Positions 47,830 to 56,847 of a DNA stretch of 64,000 bases are shown piece by piece. Position numbers and translations under genes: made by a program. The notes under the pieces were generated by a model, which was not told the origin of the DNA, did no database searches, and worked only from the letters and a program-made list of their open reading frames with translations. The stretch lies in NCBI GenBank assembly GCA_016713735.1, contig JADJOP010000042.1, positions 124,001 to 188,000 of the forward strand, read 5' to 3'. Numbering within the stretch: the first letter of the stretch is position 1; the number at the start of each line of letters is the position of its first letter. The DNA is from Bryobacterales bacterium (GTDB taxonomy: Bacteria; Acidobacteriota; Terriglobia; Bryobacterales; Bryobacteraceae).

Positions 47830-49568
47830 ATGCGATTGCTGCTTGCTTTGGTGATGTGCGCGCCCCTGATGGCGCAGGGTCCGGTGGCGGAGCTGAACGC
47901 GCTCTATAAGGAATATTTCGAGTTCACGTTACGCGAGAATCCTGAGTCGGCGACGAGCGCGGGGAGGACGGAGTACAACGACCGGTGGACGGACCACTCG
48001 CCCGCGGCCGTGGAAAGATGCGCGCGGATCTGCGCGGATTTCTGGAGCGGGCGCGGCGGCACCAGACAGCGTCGTTGCCGGTGAGCGAGCGCATGAACCA
48101 CCGGCTGTTTGTGTCGACCATCGAGCGGCGGTTGGAGACGATTGACCTCACCTCGTTCTACTCCGTGGCAAGCCACTATGGCGGGATGGTGCGTGCGCTG
48201 CAATCGACGATGGAGGTGGCGCCGGCGCGGACGGTGAAGGACTACGAGAACATGATTGCGCGGCTGGAGGCGACACCGAAACTGGCTGAGGGGTTGATCG
48301 CGGCGTCGAATGAGGGTTTGAAGAGGAAGCTGTTGACGCCACGGCAGAGCGCGGAGACGGCGGCGGCGATTTATGCGTCGCAGGCGAGGCCGGAGGCGGG
48401 GCAGAGTCCGCTGTTGAAGTCATTTCGGGAGATGCCGAAGTCGATTCCGGAGGCCGAGCAGAAGCGGCTGGTGGCGCGGGCCGAGGCGGCGTATGAGAAG
48501 AGCTTTCGTCCGGCGTGGCGGAAGTGGAGCGCGTATCTGAAGGACACGTATGCGCCGGCGACGCGGACGACGTTGGGGATGGCGGACAACTTCAACGGGG
48601 CGGAGTTGTACCAGGTGATGATCCGGCAGCACACGACGACGCGGCTGACGGCGCGGGAGATTCACGAGATTGGACTGAAGGAGATGGAGCGGATCGGCAA
48701 GGAGATGGCGGCGATCCGGACGGGGCAGGGATTTCAGGGGACGGCGGAGGAGTTTGAGGCGAAGGTGTTGAGCGCGCCGGGGCTGCTCTTCAAGAGCGAG
48801 GCGGAGATTCTGGCGCATGGGCGGGACATTGCGAAGCGGGTGGACCCGGAGCTGCCGAAGTTGTTTTTGAAGCTGCCGCGGATGCCGTATGGGGTGGAGG
48901 CGATTCCGGCGGCGATTGCGCGAACGGCTGCGCCGCATTACCGGGCTCCGGCGCTGGATGGGTCGCGGGCTGGGTATTTCTATTTGCGGACGGTGGAGCC
49001 GGAGAAGCAGTCGCGGTGTTGCATGGCGTCGTTGATTTTGCATGAGGCGGTGCCGGGGCATCATTTGCAAATTGCACTGGCGCGGGAGATGGAGAATGTG
49101 CCGGAGTTTCGCAAGACGGCGGGATATACGGCGTTCAGTGAGGGTTGGGGATTGTATGCGGAGGCGTTGGGCGAGGATTTGGGGATCTACAAGAACCCGC
49201 ATGAGATGTATGGGCGGTTGCAGACGGAGATGATGCGTGCGGCGCGGCTGGTGGTGGATACGGGGGTGCATGCGCTGGGGTGGTCGAGGGAGCGGATGAT
49301 TCAGGCGATGGCGCCAAGCAAGGGCGGGTGGATGAACGATGACTTCATTGCGAGCGAGGTGGACCGCTACATTGCGATGCCGGCGCAGGCGCTGGCGTAC
49401 AAGATTGGCGGGTTGAAGATTGTGGAGTTGCGGAAGAGGGCGGAGCGGGAGCTAGGCGCGAAATTTGACGTGCGGGAGTTTCACGATGTGGTGTTGCGCA
49501 ATGGGGGGATTCCGCTGGACATTCTGGAAGAGGAAGTGGACGCCTGGATCGCGGCAAAGAAAAAGTAG
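47830..49568 (+). CDS. DUF885 family zinc peptidase-like protein, frameshifted
   Basis: Exported protein with a predicted metallopeptidase site. The signal peptide (MRLLLALVMCAPLMAQ) starts at ATG 47830; the frame breaks at the AAA of 48014-48016, and one added A joins HSPAAVE to KMRADLRGFLERARR. The metal motif HEAVPGHH with the downstream Glu in SEGWGLYAEALGEDLG fits the gluzincin-like DUF885 family. About 579 residues when joined. It lies directly behind the sulfatase gene. Confidence 0.85.
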
Positions 49569-49654
49569 CCTCGACACCGGCTGCGTTATCTTATACATTT
49601 GCGGCCCGCTGACCTGAAGAAGACCGATCACACCGGCAGTATCCCTTTTATGGG

Positions 49655-50473
49655 ATGCACGCGGCTTGTCTGCTCGCCTTTTGGGTGGGGGTGAGCTGGC
49701 CGGCGATTGCGGTGTGTTTTGTCCTCTATTGGGTGAGGATCTTTTCGATCACGGCGGGACTGCACCGGTTGCTGGCGCATGCGAGCTTCAAGACGTCGCG
49801 GTGGTTCCAGTTTGCGCTGGCGTGGGGAGCGACGATGAGCCTGCAGAAAGGTCCGCTGTGGTGGGCGTCGCTGCACCGGCATCATCACGCCAATTCGGAT
49901 GAGGAGGATGACATCCACTCGCCGGTGCAGGACGGGTTTTGGCATTCGCACGTGGGGTGGATTCTGTCGCGGCGGTGGGAAGCGACGATGTGGAAGCTGA
50001 TTCCGGACCTGGCGAAGTTTGGCGAGTTGCGGTGGCTGAACCGGTTTCATGTGGCGCCGGGGCTGGTGATGGGGGCGGCGTGCTGGGGGATTGGGGCGTT
50101 GCTCGAGCGGGCCTATCCGGCGCTGGGGGCGACGGGCGGGCAGGTGTTTGTGTGGGGCTTCTTTGTGTCGACGGTGCTTGTGTATCACGCCACGTTCACG
50201 ATCAATTCGCTGGCGCATGTGTATGGGACGCGGCGGTATGAGACGAAGGACACGTCGAAGAACAACTGGCTGATGGCGATTTTCACGATGGGCGAGGGGT
50301 GGCACAACAACCATCACTTTGCGCCGTCGTCGGAGCGGCTGGGGTTCTTCTGGTGGGAGGTGGACCTGGCGCATTATGTGCTGGTGGCGTTGTCGTGGGT
50401 GGGGGTGGTGTGGGATTTGAAGAAGCCGCCGCGGCGGGCGTATGAGGTGGGGGAGCGGGCGGAGGCGGCTTGA
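49655..50473 (+). CDS. Acyl-CoA/fatty-acid delta-9-type desaturase
   Basis: Membrane di-iron desaturase. The three histidine boxes are HRLLAH, HRHHH and HNNHH, between hydrophobic segments. The 272-residue frame starts at ATG 49655, but the sequence just upstream in another frame (LKKTDHTGSIPF) reads like the missing N-terminus of this family, and one added T in TTTT 49646-49649 would join them; the start would then be near TTG 49599. The assignment of the body is firm, the start is not. Confidence 0.88.
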   Translation: MHAACLLAFWVGVSWPAIAVCFVLYWVRIFSITAGLHRLLAHASFKTSRWFQFALAWGATMSLQKGPLWWASLHRHHHANSDEEDDIHSPVQDGFWHSHVGWILSRRWEATMWKLIPDLAKFGELRWLNRFHVAPGLVMGAACWGIGALLERAYPALGATGGQVFVWGFFVSTVLVYHATFTINSLAHVYGTRRYETKDTSKNNWLMAIFTMGEGWHNNHHFAPSSERLGFFWWEVDLAHYVLVALSWVGVVWDLKKPPRRAYEVGERAEAA

Positions 50474-50829
50474 GGGGGGGGCGGCCTTGGGGGTGGAGAG
50501 AGCATCAGGGCGCAGGGGGTGGTACGACCGCAACCTGCGGGTTGGGCCGCGCGGCTTGCGGTGGCGCGCCCCCGGGCGGGGCCCGGCCCGGCCCGCGGCG
50601 CGTCGATCTCTTGTCGGGCGCGGAGCCAAGAGGGGGTGTGGACAGGTCGGGGGGGGGGGGGGGGGACCGGTGCGGTGGTGGGATTAGGCCGCGGCGGGCT
50701 AGGTGGGGGGGCGCGGGCGGCGTGAGGGGGCGGTTTAGCGGGAAGGCCAGAGCGAGGGCTCGGCGGTGGTAAGGGCGCCGACCTCTGGGCGTGGACCGCG
50801 GCCGCAAGAGAGGCTGCTAGCCTGGGTTC
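50474..50829. other. Gene-free GC-rich stretch with a 17-G run
   Basis: About 356 bp without a supported gene. It contains seventeen G at 50649-50665 and many G- and C-rich short words. The frames open here on both strands are low-complexity Arg/Pro/Gly sequence, not protein-like. It is downstream of the desaturase gene; no hairpin with a T-run was found. Confidence 0.7.
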
Positions 50830-51444
50830 ATGCGATCGTTACTGGCCGGGCTTTGGCTCACGCACTCGCTGTTCGCGGTGACCGAAACCCAGCATGCGTT
50901 CGAGTTTTCGACGCGGATCGCGGAAAAGGTCTCGCTCAATCTTCACAGCCGATTTCGAACTGAGCCTGCGACGCAGGGAATCTACCAGATTCGATTCGGG
51001 CCGATTGTCACGTATCGCTGGAAACCCAGGCTATCGTTGATCGGCGGTTATTACTTTGGCCGGCAACAAGCGGAAGATGGCGATTTCGTGGGGGGCCATC
51101 GCTGGTTCGGCGGCGGAGAATCGATGCTGAGGCGACGGCCGCGGTGGGAGGTGGACGTGCGCGGCCTGATCGAGCGGTTTGGTCCCCGCAACGCCAGTGA
51201 TTTCACGCGCTATCGGGGGCGAGTCCGGTGGTCGGCGCGGGGCAGAATCGCTCCGTTTACCAGCCAGGAGTTGCTTGCCGATCCGAGCGGATTTCGCAGT
51301 GTCCGGCTGGCGGCGGGAGTACGATTTCAGGTTTCGCAACAGGTGCAAGCGGAAGTCGGCTACTTCTTTGAGCCGCGCCGCAGGGACGTTGGGCCGCATC
51401 GTCATATGTGGACCACACTGATTCACTTTCGCCAGCGATCGTAG
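50830..51444 (+). CDS. DUF2490-like outer-membrane beta-barrel protein
   Basis: A 204-residue protein with a short N-terminal signal (LLAGLWLTHSLFA) and alternating amphipathic strands: QIRFGPIVTYRWKPRLSLIGGYYFG, RGRVRWSAR, FRSVRLAAGVRFQVSQQVQAEVGYFFEPR and TTLIHFRQ. Such strands, and the paired aromatic ends, fit a small outer-membrane barrel of the DUF2490 group. The function is unknown. The plus-strand composition is much less G-skewed than flanking genes, which hints at later arrival. Confidence 0.62.
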   Translation: MRSLLAGLWLTHSLFAVTETQHAFEFSTRIAEKVSLNLHSRFRTEPATQGIYQIRFGPIVTYRWKPRLSLIGGYYFGRQQAEDGDFVGGHRWFGGGESMLRRRPRWEVDVRGLIERFGPRNASDFTRYRGRVRWSARGRIAPFTSQELLADPSGFRSVRLAAGVRFQVSQQVQAEVGYFFEPRRRDVGPHRHMWTTLIHFRQRS

Positions 51445-51674
51445 TGCGGGTCGCTCCGGGTAGTGCGCAATGAAAGCGGCGGCTTCGTGAGGATCGGCGC
51501 GCCCATTGGATTTGATCCGCTTCCCCTGGGAGTTCGAACGCGGGCGCATGATGGTTCACTGGGCGCTGTTGCCGCGGCGGCGGGCGTATGAGTCGGGCGG
51601 GCGCGGGCGGGGTGAGGGGCGCGGCCCTGCGGCGGGGGGGCTCAGGCAAGCAGACCTGATACCGTGAGAGCGTG

Positions 51675-52943
51675 ATGAAACGGATTTTCGCGCTCGCCAT
51701 GTTCGCCGCCGTTTTGCAGGCAGCGGAGAAGCCGCGGGTATTGGTGCTCACAGACATTTCGAGCCTGACAGCGGGGCTGCGGGAGCCGGATGACGGGCAG
51801 TCGTTGGTGCGATTTCTGTTGTTCTCGAATGAGTTCGAGGTGGAAGGCATTGTGGCCACATCGAACATGCGGCACGGCCGGACGGTAAGGCCGGAACTGG
51901 TGCGGCAGGCCATCGACGCCTATGCATTGGTGTGGCCGAATCTGCGGCGGCACGCAGCGGGCTATCCAGATCCGGCGAAGCTGCGGGAGCGCGTCAAGGC
52001 GGGGCAGCCGGTGGCGATGCCGGATCTTCCGGTGGACCAGAGCGTTGGCGAGGGCAAGGACACGGAGGGGTCGGAGTGGATCATCCGCGCCGCCAGGAAG
52101 AATGACAAGCGCCCGCTGTGGATCCTGATCTGGGGCGGCTCGGCGGATCTGGCACAGGCGCTGTGGCGGACGCGCGATGACCGGGCTTTGCGGAGCAGGC
52201 TGCGCGTGCATTCCGTCTACGACCAGGATTCCACCGGAACGTGGATCCGCAAGACCTTTCCCGACCTCTTCTACATTGTGAGGCGGCATGGCATCCGCGG
52301 GATGTACAGGGGCGGCGACAGGACGCTGGTGTCCCCCGATTGGGTGGAGACGCATGTGCGCGTGGGCCACGGGCCGCTGGGCGCGCTGTACCCGAACTAT
52401 AACGGCGGCGACATCTGGGCGGGCAAGCTGGGGCGCGTGCGCGGGATCAAAGAGGGGGACACGCCGACGTTCCTCTCGCTGATTGGGAACGGACTCAACG
52501 TGCCGGAGCGGCTCGACCTGGGAGGCTGGGGCGGGCGGATCGTGGATTTCGAGGATGCTACGGAGGGCGATGCCGCGCCGGACGACCCGCACCCGGGGAT
52601 GATCTCCGTGTATCGGTGGCGGTCGGCGTGGCAGGCCGAGTTTCAGGCGCGGCTCGACTGGTGCGTGCGGGATGCCAAGCAGGCGAATCATCCGCCCAAG
52701 GTGAAGCTGAAGGTGAACGGGCTGGAACTGGACGCGCGTGGGTCGAGCGATCCCGACGGTGATCAGCTTACTTACGAATGGTTCGTTTACCCGCAGTTGG
52801 AAGGTGGCGTGTCGATTGAGGCGAAGGGACCGGCGGCGCGCGTGCGTTTGGGCCCGAAGGCGAAGATGGCGCATGTGGTCGTGGCCGTTCGGGATGCAGG
52901 GGAACCGCCGCTGACGCGGTACGCGCGGGCGGAAGTGCGGTGA
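51675..52943 (+). CDS. DUF1593 (nucleoside hydrolase-like) exported protein
   Basis: Secreted hydrolase-like protein. After a signal peptide (RIFALAMFAAVLQAAE) the text VLVLTDISSLTAGLREPDDGQSLVRFLLFSNEFEVEGIVATS is the characteristic DUF1593 opening, a nucleoside-hydrolase-like fold often found in polysaccharide loci. The C-terminal quarter (LDARGSSDPDGDQLTYEWFVYP) is an immunoglobulin-like beta-sandwich. A GTG at 51672 would add one residue. The 422-residue length is usual. The substrate is unknown; a glycan is likely. Confidence 0.85.
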   Translation: MKRIFALAMFAAVLQAAEKPRVLVLTDISSLTAGLREPDDGQSLVRFLLFSNEFEVEGIVATSNMRHGRTVRPELVRQAIDAYALVWPNLRRHAAGYPDPAKLRERVKAGQPVAMPDLPVDQSVGEGKDTEGSEWIIRAARKNDKRPLWILIWGGSADLAQALWRTRDDRALRSRLRVHSVYDQDSTGTWIRKTFPDLFYIVRRHGIRGMYRGGDRTLVSPDWVETHVRVGHGPLGALYPNYNGGDIWAGKLGRVRGIKEGDTPTFLSLIGNGLNVPERLDLGGWGGRIVDFEDATEGDAAPDDPHPGMISVYRWRSAWQAEFQARLDWCVRDAKQANHPPKVKLKVNGLELDARGSSDPDGDQLTYEWFVYPQLEGGVSIEAKGPAARVRLGPKAKMAHVVVAVRDAGEPPLTRYARAEVR

Positions 52944-52973
52944 GGTGCAGTCGGTGCGACTTGACGGAGAGAT

Positions 52974-53849
52974 CTACCAGTGCTGTGCCCACTCGGGAGC
53001 CTTGATCGGCTCCGGCCGATCGTCCTGGAATCCCGCCAGTTGCCGCCACCGTAAGCCGCGGTGCCGATCGAGCTTGCCCTCCAGAATCCGGCCACCGACG
53101 GCAGCCACCAAGCGTCCACGCTGATCGAAATCCGCCCAATGCGCCTCGAAGCGCGCCAGTTCCGTTTGTGCGTCCAGTTTGTAGATTGTGTAGCGGCTCG
53201 GGCGGTGGGATGGGAATGAATCCTCGCCCCGATTCACTGCGCGCTCCAAACAGAGATTTCCCTCGGTTTTTCGCCATGCGGACAACAGCGGATCAAAGTA
53301 AGTCTGCTTCTTTACTCTCTCTGGCAATGGAATTGGTTTCCACCCCGCTCTTGCCCATGGTGGGGCCGCCAGGAACGGATCGTCGAGATTCAGATAGGAA
53401 TGGGTGACAACCCGGAGTGGTCCCGGCGGATGATCGGGATGATGGTGCTTGAGTGCGCCGGCGTGGAAGGCGCCGTCGTCGAGGAACATCGTGTGTCCTC
53501 CCCATGTGTCTCCCACGGGCCAAAGCGACAGCGCGGTGAAGTAGGGCGGGCGGGAAACGGCCACCCACGTGAAGTCATAGCCGCGCTGCCGTGCGCTCGA
53601 TTGGAATTTGCCGGCGAAATAGGAGAACAGGCTGCCGTCAGGCGCGAGATCGCATTTTCGAGGGTACAGGCTACCGCGAAACCACTGCCCGCCCGTGAAG
53701 TGGTCCTTTCGCGTATTCCAGAGCGTGAGATGCCACCATTTGGAAGGACCGCGCCGTATTGCCAACCCAACGGGCGCATTTCGTGCCAACAGCACGAAGT
53801 GCCAGCAGCGATCGGAACAAAATGGCGACAAGTCCGTGAGCCAGTCCAT
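52974..53849 (-). CDS. Hypothetical protein, tryptophan- and arginine-rich
   Basis: I do not recognise a named domain. The 291-residue product has blocks CWHFVLLARNAPVGLAIRRG, WWHLTLWNTRKDHFTGGQWFRG and LYPRKCDLAPDGSLFSYFAGKF, then FTWVAVSRPPYFTALSLWPVGDTWGG, the pattern of a conserved beta-propeller-like hypothetical family met in many soil bacteria. It has no signal peptide. Its base composition is balanced in G and C, unlike neighbours, and it lies opposite to them, suggesting a transferred gene. The exact start is unsure. Confidence 0.6.
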   Translation of the reverse strand: MDWLTDLSPFCSDRCWHFVLLARNAPVGLAIRRGPSKWWHLTLWNTRKDHFTGGQWFRGSLYPRKCDLAPDGSLFSYFAGKFQSSARQRGYDFTWVAVSRPPYFTALSLWPVGDTWGGHTMFLDDGAFHAGALKHHHPDHPPGPLRVVTHSYLNLDDPFLAAPPWARAGWKPIPLPERVKKQTYFDPLLSAWRKTEGNLCLERAVNRGEDSFPSHRPSRYTIYKLDAQTELARFEAHWADFDQRGRLVAAVGGRILEGKLDRHRGLRWRQLAGFQDDRPEPIKAPEWAQHW

Positions 53850-53965
53850 GTTTCAGTATCGTCATGGAAGCTGGTAGCGCTGCAGGTTGAACGCTGGCTC
53901 CCGATCAAAGCAGGGATACGCCGGTCGAGCGAAGGACGGGGCAGGCGCGATACCATAGCGGCATC

Positions 53966-54943
53966 ATGAGCTTCACTCGACGCAACTTTCTCGAATCGGC
54001 GGCTTTGGCCGCGAGCGCACGGACCCTGCTTGCCGAGGAACTCGACAAGAAAACAGGAATTCCGACTCGTGTTTTAGGAAAAACAGGAGCGCGCGTGACG
54101 AGCGTGGCGTTTGGGTGCGGCAGCCGGCTGCTCTCCTATAGCGAGGAAGACGGCCAGAAGGCGCTGCACAGGGGCATGGAGCTGGGCATCCGGTATCTGG
54201 ATACGGCCTACAGCTACGGCAACGGGAAGAGCGAAGAGCGGGTGGGGCGGGCGATCCAGGGGAAGAACCGCAAGGAACTGTGGATTGCGACGAAGATTCC
54301 GGATCGCACCTACGACGGCTTCATGCGGCTGTTTGAGGGGAGCCTGAAGCGCGTGGGCGTGGACCAGTTTGACCTGGTGCACATTCACAGTCTGCTGAAG
54401 GCCGACGATTTGGCGGCGGCGGAGGCGGCGGATGGCTGCCTGAAGGCGCTCTACAAGATTCGCGAGCAGAAGATGACGCGGTTCATCGGGGTGACGAGCC
54501 ACACCGATCCGGAGACGCTGGCGACGGCGCTTTCGCGGCACGACTTCGATTGCACGCAGATGGCGCTGAACGGGGCGCTGGCGGGGATGACGAACGGGAA
54601 GGGCGGGATGATCATGAATCCCGATCTGCCGACGAGCTTTGAAGAGACGGCGCTGCCGGTTGCGCTGAAGAAGAAGATGGGCGTGATTGCGATGAAGATC
54701 TTCGCGCAGGAGCGGCTGGTGGGGAAGGCGAAGATCGCCGACCTGATCCGCTATTCGCTGTCGCTGCCGGTGGGCGCGGCGGTGCTGGGCATGCCGAAGT
54801 TCGAATACATCGATGAGAACGTGGCGGTGGCCAAGGCGTTTGCCAAGATGTCGAAGCCTGAGATGAAGGACATGAGCGGGAAGCTGAGCAAGCAGTACAA
54901 AGCGGGGCTGGACCGGTTCTTCGAGAACCACGTGGACGCCTGA
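53966..54943 (+). CDS. Tat-exported aldo/keto reductase
   Basis: NAD(P)H-dependent carbonyl reductase fold with a Tat leader (SFTRRNFLESAALAASARTLLA). The catalytic tetrad of the family can be read as Asp and Tyr in LDTAYSYGNGKSE, Lys in WIATKI and His in VHIHSLL. The 325-residue length is usual. Acidobacterial exported members often accompany sugar-degrading genes; the substrate is unknown here. Confidence 0.88.
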   Translation: MSFTRRNFLESAALAASARTLLAEELDKKTGIPTRVLGKTGARVTSVAFGCGSRLLSYSEEDGQKALHRGMELGIRYLDTAYSYGNGKSEERVGRAIQGKNRKELWIATKIPDRTYDGFMRLFEGSLKRVGVDQFDLVHIHSLLKADDLAAAEAADGCLKALYKIREQKMTRFIGVTSHTDPETLATALSRHDFDCTQMALNGALAGMTNGKGGMIMNPDLPTSFEETALPVALKKKMGVIAMKIFAQERLVGKAKIADLIRYSLSLPVGAAVLGMPKFEYIDENVAVAKAFAKMSKPEMKDMSGKLSKQYKAGLDRFFENHVDA

Positions 54944-55006
54944 GGCATCCCAAACGTGAGGGAGGCGGCGCTGAGGCAGGGCGGCGACCGTATATAATTT
55001 CGAGTA

Positions 55007-55495
55007 ATGCGATACCTAGCTGTGTGCGCCCTCAGTGCGCTCGTTTTGTCCTCGTGTGGCAAGGACATCCAGAACAAGGAAGCGGTGCGGCAGGGGGTGG
55101 TGGATCACCTCAAGGCGCGCAAGAACCTCGACCTGGATTTGAGTTCCATGCAGTTGGAGGTGACGGCGGTGACGTTCCGTGAGAACGAGGCCGACGCCGA
55201 GGTGAGCTTTGTGCCGAAGGGTGGGACGGCGGCGCAGGGGATGTCGATGAAGTACACGCTGGAGCGCAAGGGCGACGGTTGGGCCGTGAAGCAGAAGGCC
55301 GAGGCGACGAACAATCCGCATTCGGGCGGGGCGATGGCGCCGCCGGCCGGAATGCCGGGAGCCATGCCTGGAGCCATGCCGGGCGGGATGCCGGGAGCGG
55401 GCGGTGCGGGCGGCGGGATGCAGTTGCCGCCGGGCCATCCGCCGATGGGTGGCGGGGTGGCGGGCGGCGCACCAAAGGGTGGCGAGAAGAAGTAA
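55007..55495 (+). CDS. Small lipoprotein with Met/Gly/Pro-rich tail
   Basis: A 162-residue lipoprotein (lipobox VLSSC at residues 13-17). The globular part (about 25-105) alternates charged helix and strands (DHLKARKNLDLDLSSMQLEV; ADAEVSFVPKGG; LERKGDGWAVK), like an NTF2-type or lipocalin-size domain, but no family is recognised. The last 55 residues are low complexity with MPGA repeats (PAGMPGAMPGAMPGGMPG). Its stop overlaps the start of the flavoprotein gene (TAATG), so the two are coupled. Confidence 0.65.
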   Translation: MRYLAVCALSALVLSSCGKDIQNKEAVRQGVVDHLKARKNLDLDLSSMQLEVTAVTFRENEADAEVSFVPKGGTAAQGMSMKYTLERKGDGWAVKQKAEATNNPHSGGAMAPPAGMPGAMPGAMPGGMPGAGGAGGGMQLPPGHPPMGGGVAGGAPKGGEKK

Positions 55496-56664
55496 TGAAG
55501 CCGGTTGCCATCCTGGGCGGAGGGCCGGCCGGGGCGACGTGCGCCGAAGGACTGGCCGCCGCCGGGATGAAGGTGGTGGTGCTGGACGAGAAGATGGCGT
55601 GGGAGAAGCCTTGCGGGGGAGGCATCACGCACAAGGCGTATCGGAAGTATCCCTACCTTCTGGAAAACGACACGCCCAAACAGCACATCACGAACACGGT
55701 GTTGATGGCGCCGAAGGCGGGCGATGCGCAACTGGCGATGGAGCATCCGCTGCTGATCTATTCGCGGTATGAGCTGAACGACATGCTGCTGCGGCGGGCC
55801 AGCGCGGCGGGGGCGCAACTGGAAAAGACGCGCGTGTTGGAGATTGAGCGGGGCGACGGGGACTGGCGCATCCGCACCAAGGGCGGGACGATCGAGGCGA
55901 GCTTTTGCGTGGTGGCGACGGGGGCGCGGAATCCGCTGCGGCAGGTGGGCACGGAGTTCACCGCCGAAGACACGATGTGCGCGCTGGGCTATTACGTGGA
56001 AGGCACGCGCGAGAGGATCGATATTCAGTTTCTGCCGCAGTTTGAAGGCTACATCTGGGTGTTTCCGCGGTGCGGGCATCTGTCGGTGGGGATTTGCGGA
56101 AAAGGAGTGGCGACTCCGGTATTGCGTCAGTGGCTGGAAGAGTGGATGACGAAGAACGGCTACCAGTGGCAGGGGCAGCGGTTCTACGCGCACCTGATTC
56201 CGTCGCTGCGGTCGCAGGCGTTGTTGGAGAACCGGGTGGCGGGCGAGGGGTGGCTGGCGGTGGGCGATGCGGCGGGGCTGGTGGATCCGATCACGGGCGA
56301 GGGGTTGTATTATGCGATCCGGTCAGGCGACCTGGCGAGCCAGATCCTGTTGAACGATGCGCAGGCCCCGGGGGCGAAGGCGGAGGCGTACCGGCAGTTG
56401 CTGAAGGCGGACTTTTTAGATGATTTGTATATTGCCAGCCGGCTGGCGCACCGGTTCTACACGGGGAATTTTGTCTTTGGACAGGTGACCGACCGGATGG
56501 TGCAGTTTGTGCGGCGGAGCGAGACGTTCCGGCACCTGGTGCGGGATTTGTTCAGTGGGGCGCAGCCGTACACGGGGCTGCGGGAGCGGGTGTGGGGGAA
56601 CTTCCGGCGGAGCGGGTGGGAGTTGGTGTTTCCGCAAGAGCAGGCTGTGCCGCAGGAGCCGTAG
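55495..56664 (+). CDS. Geranylgeranyl-reductase-family FAD-dependent oxidoreductase
   Basis: FAD-dependent reductase of the geranylgeranyl reductase/halogenase superfamily, probably saturating an isoprenoid chain. The start ATG 55495 gives the dinucleotide-binding GGGPAGATCAEGLAAAGMKVVVLDE at once; the open frame upstream is inside the lipoprotein gene. CGGGITHKAY and GWLAVGDAAGLVDPITGEGLYYAI are the FAD-binding blocks of the family. 389 residues. A hairpin terminator follows. Confidence 0.87.
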   Translation: MKPVAILGGGPAGATCAEGLAAAGMKVVVLDEKMAWEKPCGGGITHKAYRKYPYLLENDTPKQHITNTVLMAPKAGDAQLAMEHPLLIYSRYELNDMLLRRASAAGAQLEKTRVLEIERGDGDWRIRTKGGTIEASFCVVATGARNPLRQVGTEFTAEDTMCALGYYVEGTRERIDIQFLPQFEGYIWVFPRCGHLSVGICGKGVATPVLRQWLEEWMTKNGYQWQGQRFYAHLIPSLRSQALLENRVAGEGWLAVGDAAGLVDPITGEGLYYAIRSGDLASQILLNDAQAPGAKAEAYRQLLKADFLDDLYIASRLAHRFYTGNFVFGQVTDRMVQFVRRSETFRHLVRDLFSGAQPYTGLRERVWGNFRRSGWELVFPQEQAVPQEP

Positions 56665-56667
56665 GGG

Positions 56668-56685
56668 CCGGCTCAGCCGGTTTTT
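56668..56685 (+). terminator. Short intrinsic terminator
   Basis: CCGGC (56668-56672) and GCCGG (56676-56680) form a stem with loop TCA, followed by TTTTT (56681-56685), three nucleotides after the flavoprotein stop. The stem is short but GC-only. Confidence 0.6.
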
Positions 56686-56847
56686 CGCGGCCCTGGCGCG
56701 AGAGGATGTGGAACTTCGAGCGGAGGAGGACCGCTCCCTTACGGTCGCGGCCCGTTACGGGGTGTGCGTAGCGGACGAGGCGCAATGGTGGTCGGAGGGT
56801 TGGGGGGCGATGATGGGAGCAGAGGACAGGTTTGGGTTGGAGATCCT

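Noticed and set aside
51445..51671. Possible decayed copy of the desaturase 3' end
   Set aside because: It shares GCGGGCGTATGAG and nearby G-rich words with 50437-50470, but in low-complexity sequence; the match is too short to claim a duplication.
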